A stretch of 64,000 nucleotides of DNA from Thioploca sp. (GTDB taxonomy: Bacteria; Pseudomonadota; Gammaproteobacteria; Beggiatoales; Beggiatoaceae). Below the pieces are notes generated by a model. That model made no database searches and was not told where the DNA came from. It worked only from the letters and a program-made list of their open reading frames with translations. Shown in pieces: positions 34,700 to 43,426 of the stretch (position 1 is the stretch's first letter; each line of letters starts with the position of its first letter). A program made the position numbers and the translations under genes. The stretch is taken from the NCBI GenBank assembly GCA_012032555.1, contig JAAUSR010000001.1, positions 62,001 to 126,000 on the forward strand. The letters are read 5' to 3'.

Positions 34700-34732
34700 A
34701 GACCTGACCGGTTTTTAAAACTGGTCAGGTCT
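34700..34732 (+). terminator. Palindromic stem-loop before the caspase operon
   Basis: A 10-bp perfect stem AGACCTGACC / GGTCAGGTCT with an A/T-rich loop (GGTTTTTAAAACT-like), followed by TGCGCTAAAAC. There is no T-run, so it could be a terminator for the DUF29 transcript or an operator-like palindrome for the caspase operon 145 bases downstream. The rest of the gap up to 34877 is AT-rich and holds no gene. Confidence 0.45.
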
Positions 34733-34877
34733 TGCGCTAAAACTTTCTAATATAATTTTTAATTTAATATAACCACTAAAAATGGTATCATCCAACTCTT
34801 AATAATCTAAAGTTAACTGGCAACCTTTTAATAAAACTAACTGTGGTTTCATCCATGACTATAACCGGAGATAAACC

Positions 34878-35825
34878 ATGAAATTACAATCAACTAGCCA
34901 CTTTTTGAGCTTCATCTTGCTTAGCACCTTAAGCGCTTGCCAAGTTGCTCCACTAGGAAAAAACGATCTCTTTTCCACTGGTTATACCTCTTCACGTTCA
35001 GTCACTCAGCGAACTTGTTGGCAACAACTCTCACCCCGTCACCGTGAATCACCAAGAACTTTCCTTCTCGCCGCTGCCGCTAACGTTGGCGAACTCAAAC
35101 TGACTCATCGTGACGCCCAACAATTTACCAACTCAATGCAAAGCCGCTATCAAATTCCTCATGACCAAATCTGTCTAATGACCGAAGTCTATCGCACTGA
35201 ATTTGAACAAGCTTTAAGCAAGTTAGCTCAAGTGGTAAATAATCAGGATCGCGTTATTATTTTCTTCTCTGGGCATGGTTCTTATGTCAGAGATGATAAT
35301 GGCGATGAAAGTGACCAACTCGATGATGTGCTGGTTCCGTTGGATGTCAATGATCTCGAAATGCCACGTAGACAAGAGGTTATTGTTGATGATCAATTAG
35401 TTCAGTTAGTCAATGCTTTACCCACGGCAACGGTTTTGACCTTTATTGATGCTTGTTATGCCGGTGGTATGTATATGGGAACGGCTTGGACATTGAATCA
35501 ACCCCGCCTTAAATTTTTCGCTAAAGGTGAAGTAGGAACTTTACCGCCGCCACTCAGCATAGCTTCTGGAAGCAACAGAGGTGGTTTAGCCTCGCTTCAA
35601 GGTGTCATGTTCGCTGCCACACAGGAATATCAAAAAGCTTGGGAAGATCCCAATCAAGGTGGCGTGTTTACCACCTGCTTCTTGCAAGAATTGCAACGTT
35701 ATTCTCAAGCTAATCTTTCACAAATATTTCGAGCAACTCTGGCTAAAATGCCAAGCTGTAACCAAACGAATGAAATTCAATCTCCAGAAATGAAAGGTAA
35801 CCTTAATCTAGCAACTTACCTCTAG
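34878..35825 (+). CDS. Caspase-family (C14) peptidase, lipoprotein
   Basis: A 315-residue caspase-fold protein with a lipoprotein signal: hydrophobic start then TLSAC, with cysteine 21 as the lipid-modified residue, so it should be tethered to the inner or outer membrane facing the periplasm. The catalytic dyad is visible: histidine 133 in VIIFFSGHGSYVRDDNGDE and cysteine 193 in TFIDACYAGG. SQLDDVLVPLDVNDLE-like acidic residues after the His motif match metacaspase/orthocaspase S1-pocket and calcium-site patterns. It is the first gene of an apparent operon with an ECF sigma factor, an anti-sigma-like protein and a TPR-CHAT protein; the gap to the sigma gene is 41 bases. Confidence 0.9.
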   Translation: MKLQSTSHFLSFILLSTLSACQVAPLGKNDLFSTGYTSSRSVTQRTCWQQLSPRHRESPRTFLLAAAANVGELKLTHRDAQQFTNSMQSRYQIPHDQICLMTEVYRTEFEQALSKLAQVVNNQDRVIIFFSGHGSYVRDDNGDESDQLDDVLVPLDVNDLEMPRRQEVIVDDQLVQLVNALPTATVLTFIDACYAGGMYMGTAWTLNQPRLKFFAKGEVGTLPPPLSIASGSNRGGLASLQGVMFAATQEYQKAWEDPNQGGVFTTCFLQELQRYSQANLSQIFRATLAKMPSCNQTNEIQSPEMKGNLNLATYL

Positions 35826-35866
35826 AAAAGGTAAATAGTTAAGGTAAATAGTTATGGGGGGACGAC

Positions 35867-36466
35867 ATGAGTGATGACGATGCACTAAAAGATATCCGCA
35901 AGGGAGGACGACAAGGCTTTCTTGTTCTTTACCAACGTTATGAACCAAAACTATGTCGTTATATGAGTAATAGCGGTGTGTCCGAATCAGACCGAGATGA
36001 TGTCATTCAAGAAATATTCTTTCAATTCTTTAAAACACTTATCAAGGATACTTTTAAGCAAGAGTGTTCTCTTTCAACTTGGCTATACGAAATCAGGAAG
36101 AATATCGTCTGTAACTATTGGCGACAACAACACCAGACTTCTAATCATCTGGAAAGTCTTAGTCAATGCGATGAAGATGAAGGAGAAGAAGATAATCCGG
36201 CTGTTAATGCATTAAGTGAAGAACAATCTGCAAAAGCTCATAATGACTTTGAACGTCAACTTTGTATCGATCGTATTTTACAAAAGTTAGAACGTAGTGA
36301 TAATCAATTATGTCACTGTCTAACCGTTCTGATATGGCATGTTATCGAAGACAAACCACTCATCAAGATTGCTACTTTAATTAATAAAAGTGTTGGTGCA
36401 ACTCAACAATATCTTTTTAAATGTAGTAAAAAATTAAGACAATATTTACCACTTCAAGATTGTTAA
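35867..36466 (+). CDS. ECF-type RNA polymerase sigma factor
   Basis: A 199-residue group IV sigma factor. Region 2 reads LVLYQRYEPKLCRYM, DRDDVIQEIFFQFFK and LSTWLYEIRKNIVCNYWRQQ; an acidic linker (DEDEGEEDNPA) separates it from region 4, where IEDKPLIKIATLINKSVGATQQYLFKCSKKL forms the helix-turn-helix. The spacing is longer than in minimal ECFs. A GGGGGG-rich ribosome binding site precedes ATG 35867. It lies between the caspase and an anti-sigma-like gene, so it probably drives its own operon and perhaps the haemagglutinin; this is inference from context. Confidence 0.88.
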   Translation: MSDDDALKDIRKGGRQGFLVLYQRYEPKLCRYMSNSGVSESDRDDVIQEIFFQFFKTLIKDTFKQECSLSTWLYEIRKNIVCNYWRQQHQTSNHLESLSQCDEDEGEEDNPAVNALSEEQSAKAHNDFERQLCIDRILQKLERSDNQLCHCLTVLIWHVIEDKPLIKIATLINKSVGATQQYLFKCSKKLRQYLPLQDC

Positions 36467-36496
36467 TTTCAAATCAAATTACCATAGTAATCGCCT

Positions 36497-37093
36497 ATGT
36501 CCGTTCAAGATGATCAAGATTATTTAGATTTACTGGCTGGTAAAGCTGTACCCCACGCTGCTCCCAATACCATACGAGAAGCAGAAATTTTCAGAGCGGC
36601 TTTGCAAGCTTATGCTGATAAGAAAAAAACCGCTAAAGTAGAAGAACCTTATCCGCCAATTTTAGCAAAAGTATTGCAGCGCTTAGAAACTGAAGGCTAT
36701 CTGCCAAAACCTAAAGTGCCAGAAATTTCCAAATCCCGAGCGATATTTCCACGATACGATCCTCTGTTTTCATTAGCCGCTTCACTCTTGATTGCGGTGT
36801 TAATTATCGCTGCTCCAATTCCAAGGTATAATGCGAAAAGCCTAGAACCCTGCGTTAATGAATTCGTTGAACTACAACCGCAACTGCGCATCGCTAATCT
36901 GCGACAAGAATTAACAACTTTAGGAATAGCCACTCAAATTATCCAACTGAAGAACGGTTGGCGCTTACAAGCAACCTTACCAACTGATAAATCACCAGCA
37001 TTGCTACAATTATTAGCACGTCACGATAATTTAATTGTGCTGCCTGAAAGTCAGTACTTATGCGTTAATATTTTAGCTGAAGAAGCGCAATAA
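36497..37093 (+). CDS. Anti-sigma-like protein with one transmembrane helix
   Basis: A 198-residue protein with no domain that I can name. An N-terminal cytoplasmic part of about 90 residues (starting MSVQDDQDYLDLLAGKAVPH) leads to a single transmembrane helix (LFSLAASLLIAVLIIAA, about 95-112) and a periplasmic part of about 85 residues with two cysteines and an alpha/beta look (WRLQATLPTDKSPALLQLLA). This topology and its position 30 bases behind the ECF sigma gene fit an anti-sigma factor that senses the periplasm. It ends one base before the TPR-CHAT start, so the two are translationally linked. Confidence 0.65.
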   Translation: MSVQDDQDYLDLLAGKAVPHAAPNTIREAEIFRAALQAYADKKKTAKVEEPYPPILAKVLQRLETEGYLPKPKVPEISKSRAIFPRYDPLFSLAASLLIAVLIIAAPIPRYNAKSLEPCVNEFVELQPQLRIANLRQELTTLGIATQIIQLKNGWRLQATLPTDKSPALLQLLARHDNLIVLPESQYLCVNILAEEAQ

Positions 37094-37094
37094 G

Positions 37095-39401
37095 ATGTCA
37101 TCACTCATTAAATTCGCTGGCTTAATTATTATCGGAATTAACCTATTCGCTTGCATTGCTAAGCCGATATCACCAACACCGCTTGCTCAAGCTGAACAAC
37201 TGCTTGCCCAAGGTTTAACGCGATTTGAACACGGGCAATTTGAACAAGCTATTTCTTTATGGCAACAAGCCGCTCAGCTTTATGAACCCACCGATAAAAT
37301 TAAATATCTGCAAACCTTAATTAATTTAGCTGAAGCCTACCAGCGAGTAGGACATTACCAACAAGCCCTGGAACTACTTGAGAATAAAGCTTTAATTACC
37401 GCTAAAGCGCTTGAGGATAATAAGTTGTTAGCAGCAGTACATAACAGTTTAGGACCAGTTTACTTCTTTCTGGGACAAACGAATCAAGCCCAAACTGAAT
37501 TAACACAAAGTATTCAACTTGCTCAGCAAACTAATCAACCGGCTTTACAAACCTTAGGATTACTCCATTTAGCATTAGTGCTAGCCGATCAACCCGATTA
37601 TCCAGCCGCACAAGCTACCTTAAAGCAAAGCATTCAACTGGCACAACAACATCAGCTACCGCAATTAGCCCTAAAAGGCTCCATGAACCAAGTTTGGCTT
37701 GCTTTAAAAACCCAAGATAAAGCTTTTGCCCAAACCCAATTAACTTCCCTTTGGCAACAATTACCTCAACAGCCGAATAATCATGACAAAGTTTACTTAT
37801 TATTCAAACTGTATGAATTTGCTAAACAACTTAGTTGGCAAAGTGAACGGCTCCAAGCCATTTTAACCACCGCACTGGCTACCGCGAAAACCATTGATGA
37901 TGACTACATGCTATCGCAAGCCTTCGGCGAAATCGGTCATCTTTACGAACAACAACAGCAGATTCCACTGGCACTTCAGTACACGCAACAAGCACGTTCA
38001 GCAGCACAATCAATCTATGCACCCCAATTGTCATATCGTTGGCACTGGCAAGCGGGTCGTTTATTTAAAGCTGAAAATGATATTGACAATGCCATCCTCG
38101 CCTATCAACAAACTAAAGCCGCTATAGATGAATTACGAACCATTCCACCAGAACCTAATCGCGGTTGTCCAACTGCACGACCTGATTTTAACACGATTAT
38201 CAAACCAGTCTTTCTAGAATTAGCTAACTTATTACTGCAACGTTCTCAGAGCCAAGCGGATAAATTTGCTGCCCGCCAAGTCATTGAAAGTTTAAAGACA
38301 ACTGAATTACAAGACTACTTCCAAGATGATTGTCTTACTGAAATTTGGGGAAAACCTCGGCAAATCGATGAAATTGCGTCGCAAACCGCCGTTATCTATC
38401 CGGTTGTGTTGGCAGATCGGCTCGAACTGTTATTAAGTTTACCTAATCATGAAATTCAACAAGCAACCGTTAACAACGTCACTGCCGAACAATTAAAACC
38501 AATAGTTCACACTTTACGTACCCAACTTGAAGCCGGTGCAGCCAACGATAACTACTTGAAACCAGCTCAACAATTATATACTTGGCTAATTCAACCACTC
38601 CAAGCCACACTAGCAACTAACCAAATTAACACGCTAATTATCGTTCCAGAAATTACTTTAGGTACCATTCCCTTTGCCGTGCTTCATGATGGCAAACAAT
38701 TTCTTATTGAACAGTACGCTTTGGCAATTACCCCGGGTATCACTTTAACCGCACCAACACCAAACACGTTAACGCCAAACAGTTCAGTACTTGCTGCTGG
38801 CTTAACTGAAGTTACTCCCGAAATTGCGAAGTTAGGCTATCGACCGCTTAGATTAGCCCATGCTGAACTTGAAAAACTGTTAACGCTTTATCCTAATCAA
38901 CATCATCACCAATTAAAAGGTACTAATTTTACCATTAAGCAACTGAAGCAAAATTTAATCAATGAACCGGTTACTTTACTGCACTTATTTTCTCACGCGC
39001 AATTTGCCCCTGAATTTAAAAATACCTTTATTGTTACTTATGACGATAAATTAACGATTGATCAATTAGAACAATTAATAAAAATAAGTCAATATAAAGA
39101 ACAAGCGTTAGAATTAATTACTTTAAGTGCTTGTGAAACGGTTAAGGGTGATGAACGTGCGGCATTAGGATTATCTGGGATTTCCTTGAAATCTGGTGCT
39201 CGTAGCGCTTTAGCCACATTGTGGAAAGCTTGGGACGAAGCGGCTTTTCATCTTACTTCTGAGTTTTACCAACACCTACAACAGTTTCCTTCAGCAAGTA
39301 AGGCTCAAGCTTTACAAGCAGCCCAACAAAGTTTATTAACTTCTCAGTATCGACATCCACATTATTGGAGTTCTTTTATTTTGATTGGCAATTGGTTATA
39401 A
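37095..39401 (+). CDS. TPR-CHAT protease-like lipoprotein
   Basis: A 768-residue protein. The N-terminus has a lipoprotein-type signal (IKFAGLIIIGINLFAC). Residues about 30-350 are tetratricopeptide repeats (AEQLLAQGLTRFEHGQFEQA, LINLAEAYQRVGHYQQALEL, and so on, at least six). The C-terminal CHAT domain, of the caspase clan, carries the predicted dyad His634 (LLHLFSHAQF) and Cys680 (LITLSACETVKGDERAALGL), plus GARSALATLWKAWDEA and the terminal HPHYWSSFILIGNW. CHAT proteins are known peptidases in other systems, for example the TPR-CHAT partner of type III-E CRISPR. Here it follows a caspase, a sigma factor and an anti-sigma-like gene with one base of spacing. Confidence 0.9.
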   Translation: MSSLIKFAGLIIIGINLFACIAKPISPTPLAQAEQLLAQGLTRFEHGQFEQAISLWQQAAQLYEPTDKIKYLQTLINLAEAYQRVGHYQQALELLENKALITAKALEDNKLLAAVHNSLGPVYFFLGQTNQAQTELTQSIQLAQQTNQPALQTLGLLHLALVLADQPDYPAAQATLKQSIQLAQQHQLPQLALKGSMNQVWLALKTQDKAFAQTQLTSLWQQLPQQPNNHDKVYLLFKLYEFAKQLSWQSERLQAILTTALATAKTIDDDYMLSQAFGEIGHLYEQQQQIPLALQYTQQARSAAQSIYAPQLSYRWHWQAGRLFKAENDIDNAILAYQQTKAAIDELRTIPPEPNRGCPTARPDFNTIIKPVFLELANLLLQRSQSQADKFAARQVIESLKTTELQDYFQDDCLTEIWGKPRQIDEIASQTAVIYPVVLADRLELLLSLPNHEIQQATVNNVTAEQLKPIVHTLRTQLEAGAANDNYLKPAQQLYTWLIQPLQATLATNQINTLIIVPEITLGTIPFAVLHDGKQFLIEQYALAITPGITLTAPTPNTLTPNSSVLAAGLTEVTPEIAKLGYRPLRLAHAELEKLLTLYPNQHHHQLKGTNFTIKQLKQNLINEPVTLLHLFSHAQFAPEFKNTFIVTYDDKLTIDQLEQLIKISQYKEQALELITLSACETVKGDERAALGLSGISLKSGARSALATLWKAWDEAAFHLTSEFYQHLQQFPSASKAQALQAAQQSLLTSQYRHPHYWSSFILIGNWL

Positions 39402-39619
39402 CGTTAATCTATTATCAAGTAACGTTCACTTGTTATTAATAAATATTGTCTAATTATCAATTAACAGATATATCTTATTTTGTAAGTGAAACTAGTTATT
39501 AACAAATATTAAAACATTATTTGATTAGGTGAGTTAATAATAAATCTATTGGAGTATGTTTTAAGAAGATGTCTATATAAAAGTTATTTTAGTCAATTTG
39601 ATACAAGGAGGTAAGTAAC

Positions 39620-40114
39620 ATGTCGTTAAAAAAATCTTTATCATTATTTTTGTTATTAGGTACTTTCACCTCAAGCAGTTGGGCAGAAATTACTTTAGAC
39701 GGTAGTTTAGGTCGAAGTGGTGCCCTAATTGGTAAAGACTATGCCATCACTGCTGATTTGGGCAAGCAAGTCGGTGGAAATCTCTTTCATAGCTTTCGTG
39801 ACTTTAACCTGTCTCAAGATGAGAGTGCCACTTTTTCTGGACCCAACACCATCAATAATATTATTAGTCGAGTCACTGGCGGTAATCCGTCACAAATTAA
39901 TGGTCTGCTACGCTCAACGATTCCTGATGCTGAGGTTTACTTGCTAAATCCTGCCGGAATTATGTTTGGGAAAGGTGCTAAATTAGATGTTCAAGGCGGT
40001 TTTCATGCGAGTACGGCGAATACTTTACGTTTAGGTAACGATGGTGAGTTTAACGCGAGCCATATTGAGCAATCGACTTTGACGGTAGCTGCACCGAGTG
40101 CGTTTGGTTTTTAA
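39620..40114 (+). CDS. Filamentous haemagglutinin, N-terminal TPS secretion domain (frameshifted gene, part 1)
   Basis: 164 residues: a Sec signal peptide (LSLFLLLGTFTSSSWA) and a two-partner-secretion domain with ITLDGSLGRSGALIGKDYAI, LFHSFRDFNLSQDESATFSG, NIISRVTGGNPSQINGLL and LLNPAGIMFGKGAKLDVQGG, all hallmarks of FHA/ShlA-type exoproteins. The frame stops at TAA 40112 just after AAPSAFGF. A -1 shift on the run TTTTTAAAAAA restores LKNQPAAITLQDSQLAVPTG in the frame of the next entry. An AAGGAGG site precedes ATG 39620. The gene lies 218 bases behind the TPR-CHAT gene in the same direction. No TpsB transporter is in the window. Confidence 0.85.
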   Translation: MSLKKSLSLFLLLGTFTSSSWAEITLDGSLGRSGALIGKDYAITADLGKQVGGNLFHSFRDFNLSQDESATFSGPNTINNIISRVTGGNPSQINGLLRSTIPDAEVYLLNPAGIMFGKGAKLDVQGGFHASTANTLRLGNDGEFNASHIEQSTLTVAAPSAFGF

Positions 40115-40137
40115 AAAACCAGCCGGCAGCAATTACA

Positions 40138-42360
40138 TTGCAAGATAGTCAATTAGCGGTACCAACTGGGAAGAGTTTGTCGTTGATTGGGGGTGATTTA
40201 AGTATAAGTAGTACTCTACCACCAACTGTTGATGAAAGTGGGGAGCCAATCTTTAACTCAACACTTTCTGCTCAATCTGGAAGACTTAATCTTGCTAGTG
40301 TTGCTTCATCCGGTAAAGTGATACCTATAAAGTCGGGACTCAATCTCAGTACTGAAACACAACGAGGTCCAATTACCGTTAACAACATGCGTCTAGACCT
40401 GAGTGGTGAAGGAGGTGGTAATATGTTTATCCGTGGTGGGCGTTTTGAATTAATTAATAGCTTAATTATGGGCGACACAAATGGTAATCAAGATGGTGGA
40501 GTAATAGACATTCAAGTGGAACAGTTAAAGTTACAAAGCTCAATAATTGAGGGTAATACCAAGGGACTTGGTAAAGCAAGCTCTATTATTCTCAAAGTAG
40601 ATGATACTTTGGAACTTGCTGATGCCAGTGGAATTTATAACTTATCACAGAGCAATGAAACCAATGCGGGCTCAGCCGGAAACATTGAGGTAAAAGCTCG
40701 ACAAATTAAGCTGTCGGATGGGGCGCAAATTTTCAATGGTACATTTGGACCTGGTGAAGGTGGTTCCATTATCATCATGACGGCGGATTTGATCCTTGAT
40801 TTTGGTGGTATTTTTGCTAGTTCAGAAAAGGGATCAACGGGCAATGCTGGAAATATTGAGATAAAAGCTCACCAACTCACGCTGATGGAGGGAGGACAAA
40901 TTAACACGAGTACTCGGGGTGCCGGTAAAGGGGGTGCTATTTACATCAAAAAGGCTGAGAGTCTCAGTCTTTCAGGTTCAGGGAAAGAGGGTCCCTCCGG
41001 TATTTTTAGTAATTCAGAAGGTATGGAAGCGACTGGTCAAGCTGGAAACATTGACATAGAAACTCGCCAACTCCAACTTTCAGATGGGGCAGAAATTTCC
41101 AGTAGCACAACCGGCAGTGGGGATGGGGGCTATATTACCATTTTGGTGACGGATGCTTTAAGCGTTCAAAAATCCGCGAGTATTTTTAGCATATCCAAAG
41201 GGCAACAAGCTCGCGCTGGCAAAGCTGGAGAGATTAAGGTAGAAGCTCATCAATTCACGCTAACGGAAGGAGGAAACATTAACGCTGCAACTAACAGCAC
41301 CGGTAAAGGTGGTACTATCTTCATCAAAGTGGCTGAAGGGTTAACTATTTCGGGTTATGGGGAATTTAAAGGTAAAGTATTATTGAGTGGTATTTGGAGT
41401 TTCTCCAGAGGTTCTGAAGCAAATGCTGGCCAAGCAGGAAACATTAAGATAGAAGCTCGACAACTCACGCTAACGGAAGGAGGAATAATTAATAGTGGGA
41501 CGTTCGGTCCAGGAAAAGGTGGAGCTATTATTATTGTAATAACAGATGCTTTGACACTTCAGTCATTAAGTTATATTTCAGCTAATTCACAAGGCAAACA
41601 AGCTCATGCTGGTCAAGCTGGGGAGATTAAGATAACCGCTCGACAACTCCAGCTTTTGAACGGTGCCCAAATTGGCAGTGGCACTGGTGGAACCGGTGAG
41701 GGCAATTCTATCATCATAGTAGTAGATAAGGCTTTAACCATTTCCGGAAGAGATAAAAATGGTAATAACAGTGGTATTTGGGGCAGTTCTGTAAGCGATA
41801 AAGCTAATGCTGGCAATGCGGGTACAATTTCAGTAACAGCTAACACCATAAATTTAAAGAATGGTGGTGTCATTGCCACTTCAGCAAATAATGCGAGTGG
41901 CGGTGAGATTAACATTACTATACCTAACTCCCTTTATTTACAAGCCGGTGCTATTACTACTGATGTAAAAAATGGTCAAGGAGATGGTGGTAAAATTGAA
42001 ATTACTAAACCCACTCTAGCGGTATTAAATAACAGTGAAATTCTTACTAGAGCTGATCAAGGTCGGGGCGGGAGAATTCATATTAACGCGAATAAATTTA
42101 TTCCTTCGGCGGATAGTTTACTTGATGCATCTTCTCGAGTAGAAGGACGGAGTGGCGAAATTAAAATCGAAGCCGATTCTTATGTTGGTAACGGTTTAAT
42201 TACTTTACCCGAAAGTTTTTCTAATCCACCTTCACTACGTCGCTGTGAAACGCAGTTTACGACCCAAGAAACGCCTAGTCATTTTACTCGTGCTAGTCGA
42301 GCTAGAATGCGGCGTGATGAATTGAAAGAGGGTGTATGGGGTTCGCCGCTAGATTTTTAA
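40138..42360 (+). CDS. Filamentous haemagglutinin, beta-helix repeat region (frameshifted gene, part 2)
   Basis: The continuation of the exoprotein in the -1 frame; its coding similarity starts at about 40100, earlier than the first possible start. It holds a series of beta-helix repeats of about 55-65 residues with the pattern GNIEIKARQLTLTEGGxINSGT and GPGKGGAIxI, at least eight copies, some nearly identical in DNA, and a cysteine-containing C-terminus SLRRCETQF followed by RMRRDELKEGVWGSP. If both parts are joined, the protein has about 910 residues. On its own this part lacks a signal peptide and could not be exported. Confidence 0.82.
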   Translation: MQDSQLAVPTGKSLSLIGGDLSISSTLPPTVDESGEPIFNSTLSAQSGRLNLASVASSGKVIPIKSGLNLSTETQRGPITVNNMRLDLSGEGGGNMFIRGGRFELINSLIMGDTNGNQDGGVIDIQVEQLKLQSSIIEGNTKGLGKASSIILKVDDTLELADASGIYNLSQSNETNAGSAGNIEVKARQIKLSDGAQIFNGTFGPGEGGSIIIMTADLILDFGGIFASSEKGSTGNAGNIEIKAHQLTLMEGGQINTSTRGAGKGGAIYIKKAESLSLSGSGKEGPSGIFSNSEGMEATGQAGNIDIETRQLQLSDGAEISSSTTGSGDGGYITILVTDALSVQKSASIFSISKGQQARAGKAGEIKVEAHQFTLTEGGNINAATNSTGKGGTIFIKVAEGLTISGYGEFKGKVLLSGIWSFSRGSEANAGQAGNIKIEARQLTLTEGGIINSGTFGPGKGGAIIIVITDALTLQSLSYISANSQGKQAHAGQAGEIKITARQLQLLNGAQIGSGTGGTGEGNSIIIVVDKALTISGRDKNGNNSGIWGSSVSDKANAGNAGTISVTANTINLKNGGVIATSANNASGGEINITIPNSLYLQAGAITTDVKNGQGDGGKIEITKPTLAVLNNSEILTRADQGRGGRIHINANKFIPSADSLLDASSRVEGRSGEIKIEADSYVGNGLITLPESFSNPPSLRRCETQFTTQETPSHFTRASRARMRRDELKEGVWGSPLDF

Positions 42361-42760
42361 GTCATTTTCTCCCCACTTTGAAGCATCCCCAAGCGTTAAA
42401 TTTATCAATTCATTTGGAAAACCTGACAGGTCTTCAAAAACTATTGAAATTATTAAATTGTCTATTTCAATTGCAGAAACTTATGGTGCGTTACGCTACG
42501 CTAACACACCCTACATGGCTAAATGATAGCCGATCAAGGTGAGATGATAGGATTTCTCTTATGCTAAGTTAAAAAGCTCATGAATGCTTCTACCGCCCGC
42601 TCTCTTGAAAGAAGCCTTAAAAGCGGGTGGTTATAGCTAGGGCAATCTAAAATTTAGATAAAAGAACAGTATAAAATGATAGTAAGACATAGAGTACCAA
42701 CATGATATAACTATTATTGGAGGAACCTAATCTCTCCTCCAACTAAAAGAGTTTCATAGG
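42361..42760. other. Repeat-containing region before the transposase relic
   Basis: Four hundred bases without a gene. It contains the short ACCTGACAGGT palindrome (about 42422), a GTAGGGTG-type repeat GGTGCGTTACGCTACGCTAA at 42485-42514 ending in ACACACCCTAC, an imperfect ACCGCCCGCT/AGCGGGTGGT pair (about 42590-42630), and a perfect TTGGAGGA/TCCTCCAA stem at 42717-42742 just before the IS630-like start. The last may be the remains of the insertion-sequence end or a hairpin in its leader. Confidence 0.5.
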
Positions 42761-43129
42761 ATGGCTTATTCAATAGATTTTAGACACCAAGCTTTATTGA
42801 TAAAAGAACGAAACCATCTGTCTTTTGAAGCCACCGCTGAACGATTTGGTGTGAGTAAAATGAGTATATTTAATTGGTCAAAGCCAATAGAAGCACAAGG
42901 TACTCGTCAGAAACCGGCGACGACAATCGATATGGAAGCGTTAAAACGAGAGGTTGAGCAAGACCCTGACGCCTATCAGTATGAACGAGCTAAGCGTTTT
43001 GGTGTGATTCGAAGAACCATCGGATAGGCTTTGAAGCGTTTAGGAATCCATCGAAAAAAAACCTTTTCACATCCGAAAGCAGACTCTGACGCACGGGAGC
43101 GTTTTGAAGAGAAAATAAAGTCATATTAT
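42761..43129 (+). pseudogene. IS630-family transposase relic (N-terminal half)
   Basis: Begins MAYSIDFRHQALLIKERNHL and includes FGVSKMSIFNWSK, the helix-turn-helix of IS630-type transposases, then DMEALKREVEQDPDAYQYER. A TAG at 43025 interrupts the frame exactly where a tryptophan is usual, and it resumes ALKRLGIHRKKTFSHPKADS. Around codon 120 the similarity ends and IS66-type sequence begins without an intervening gap. The DDE residues of IS630 are absent. Confidence 0.75.
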
Positions 43130-43375
43130 AGTAATTTTGCTATATTGGCCTTTGTTTTAGACTCCCCAGTCCCGTTCACTAATAATCAGGCTGAACGGGA
43201 CTTACGTCCGACTAAAGTCAAACAACCGGTGAGTGGTTGCTTTCGCACCCTCGCCGGAGCTGAAGTCTAGGCGCGTTTGCTAGCGATGATTTCGACCTTT
43301 CATCAGCCGGAATTGAATGTGTTTATCGGCTTGAGAGACTGGTTTTTAATGCCTCCCATTATATTGGGATGAGAG
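43130..43375 (+). pseudogene. IS66-family transposase relic (C-terminal part) fused to the IS630 relic
   Basis: FAILAFVLDSPVPFTNNQAE, RDLRPTKVKQPVSGCFRTLA and GAEV are followed by a TAG and then ARLLAMISTFHQPELNVFIG. This is the conserved C-terminal end of IS66 TnpC, including the NNQAERDLR motif. Its junction with the IS630 part lies near 43125, so one element inserted into or recombined with the other. Not functional. Confidence 0.75.
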
Positions 43376-43426
43376 GGGTAGGTAGTTACGTTAAAATAAG
43401 ACTACACTGTTATCTTATCAAATAGC

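Noticed and set aside
42336-42542. Plus-strand open frame of 68 codons after the haemagglutinin
   Set aside because: It overlaps the haemagglutinin end and runs through palindromic repeat DNA; no protein-like pattern.
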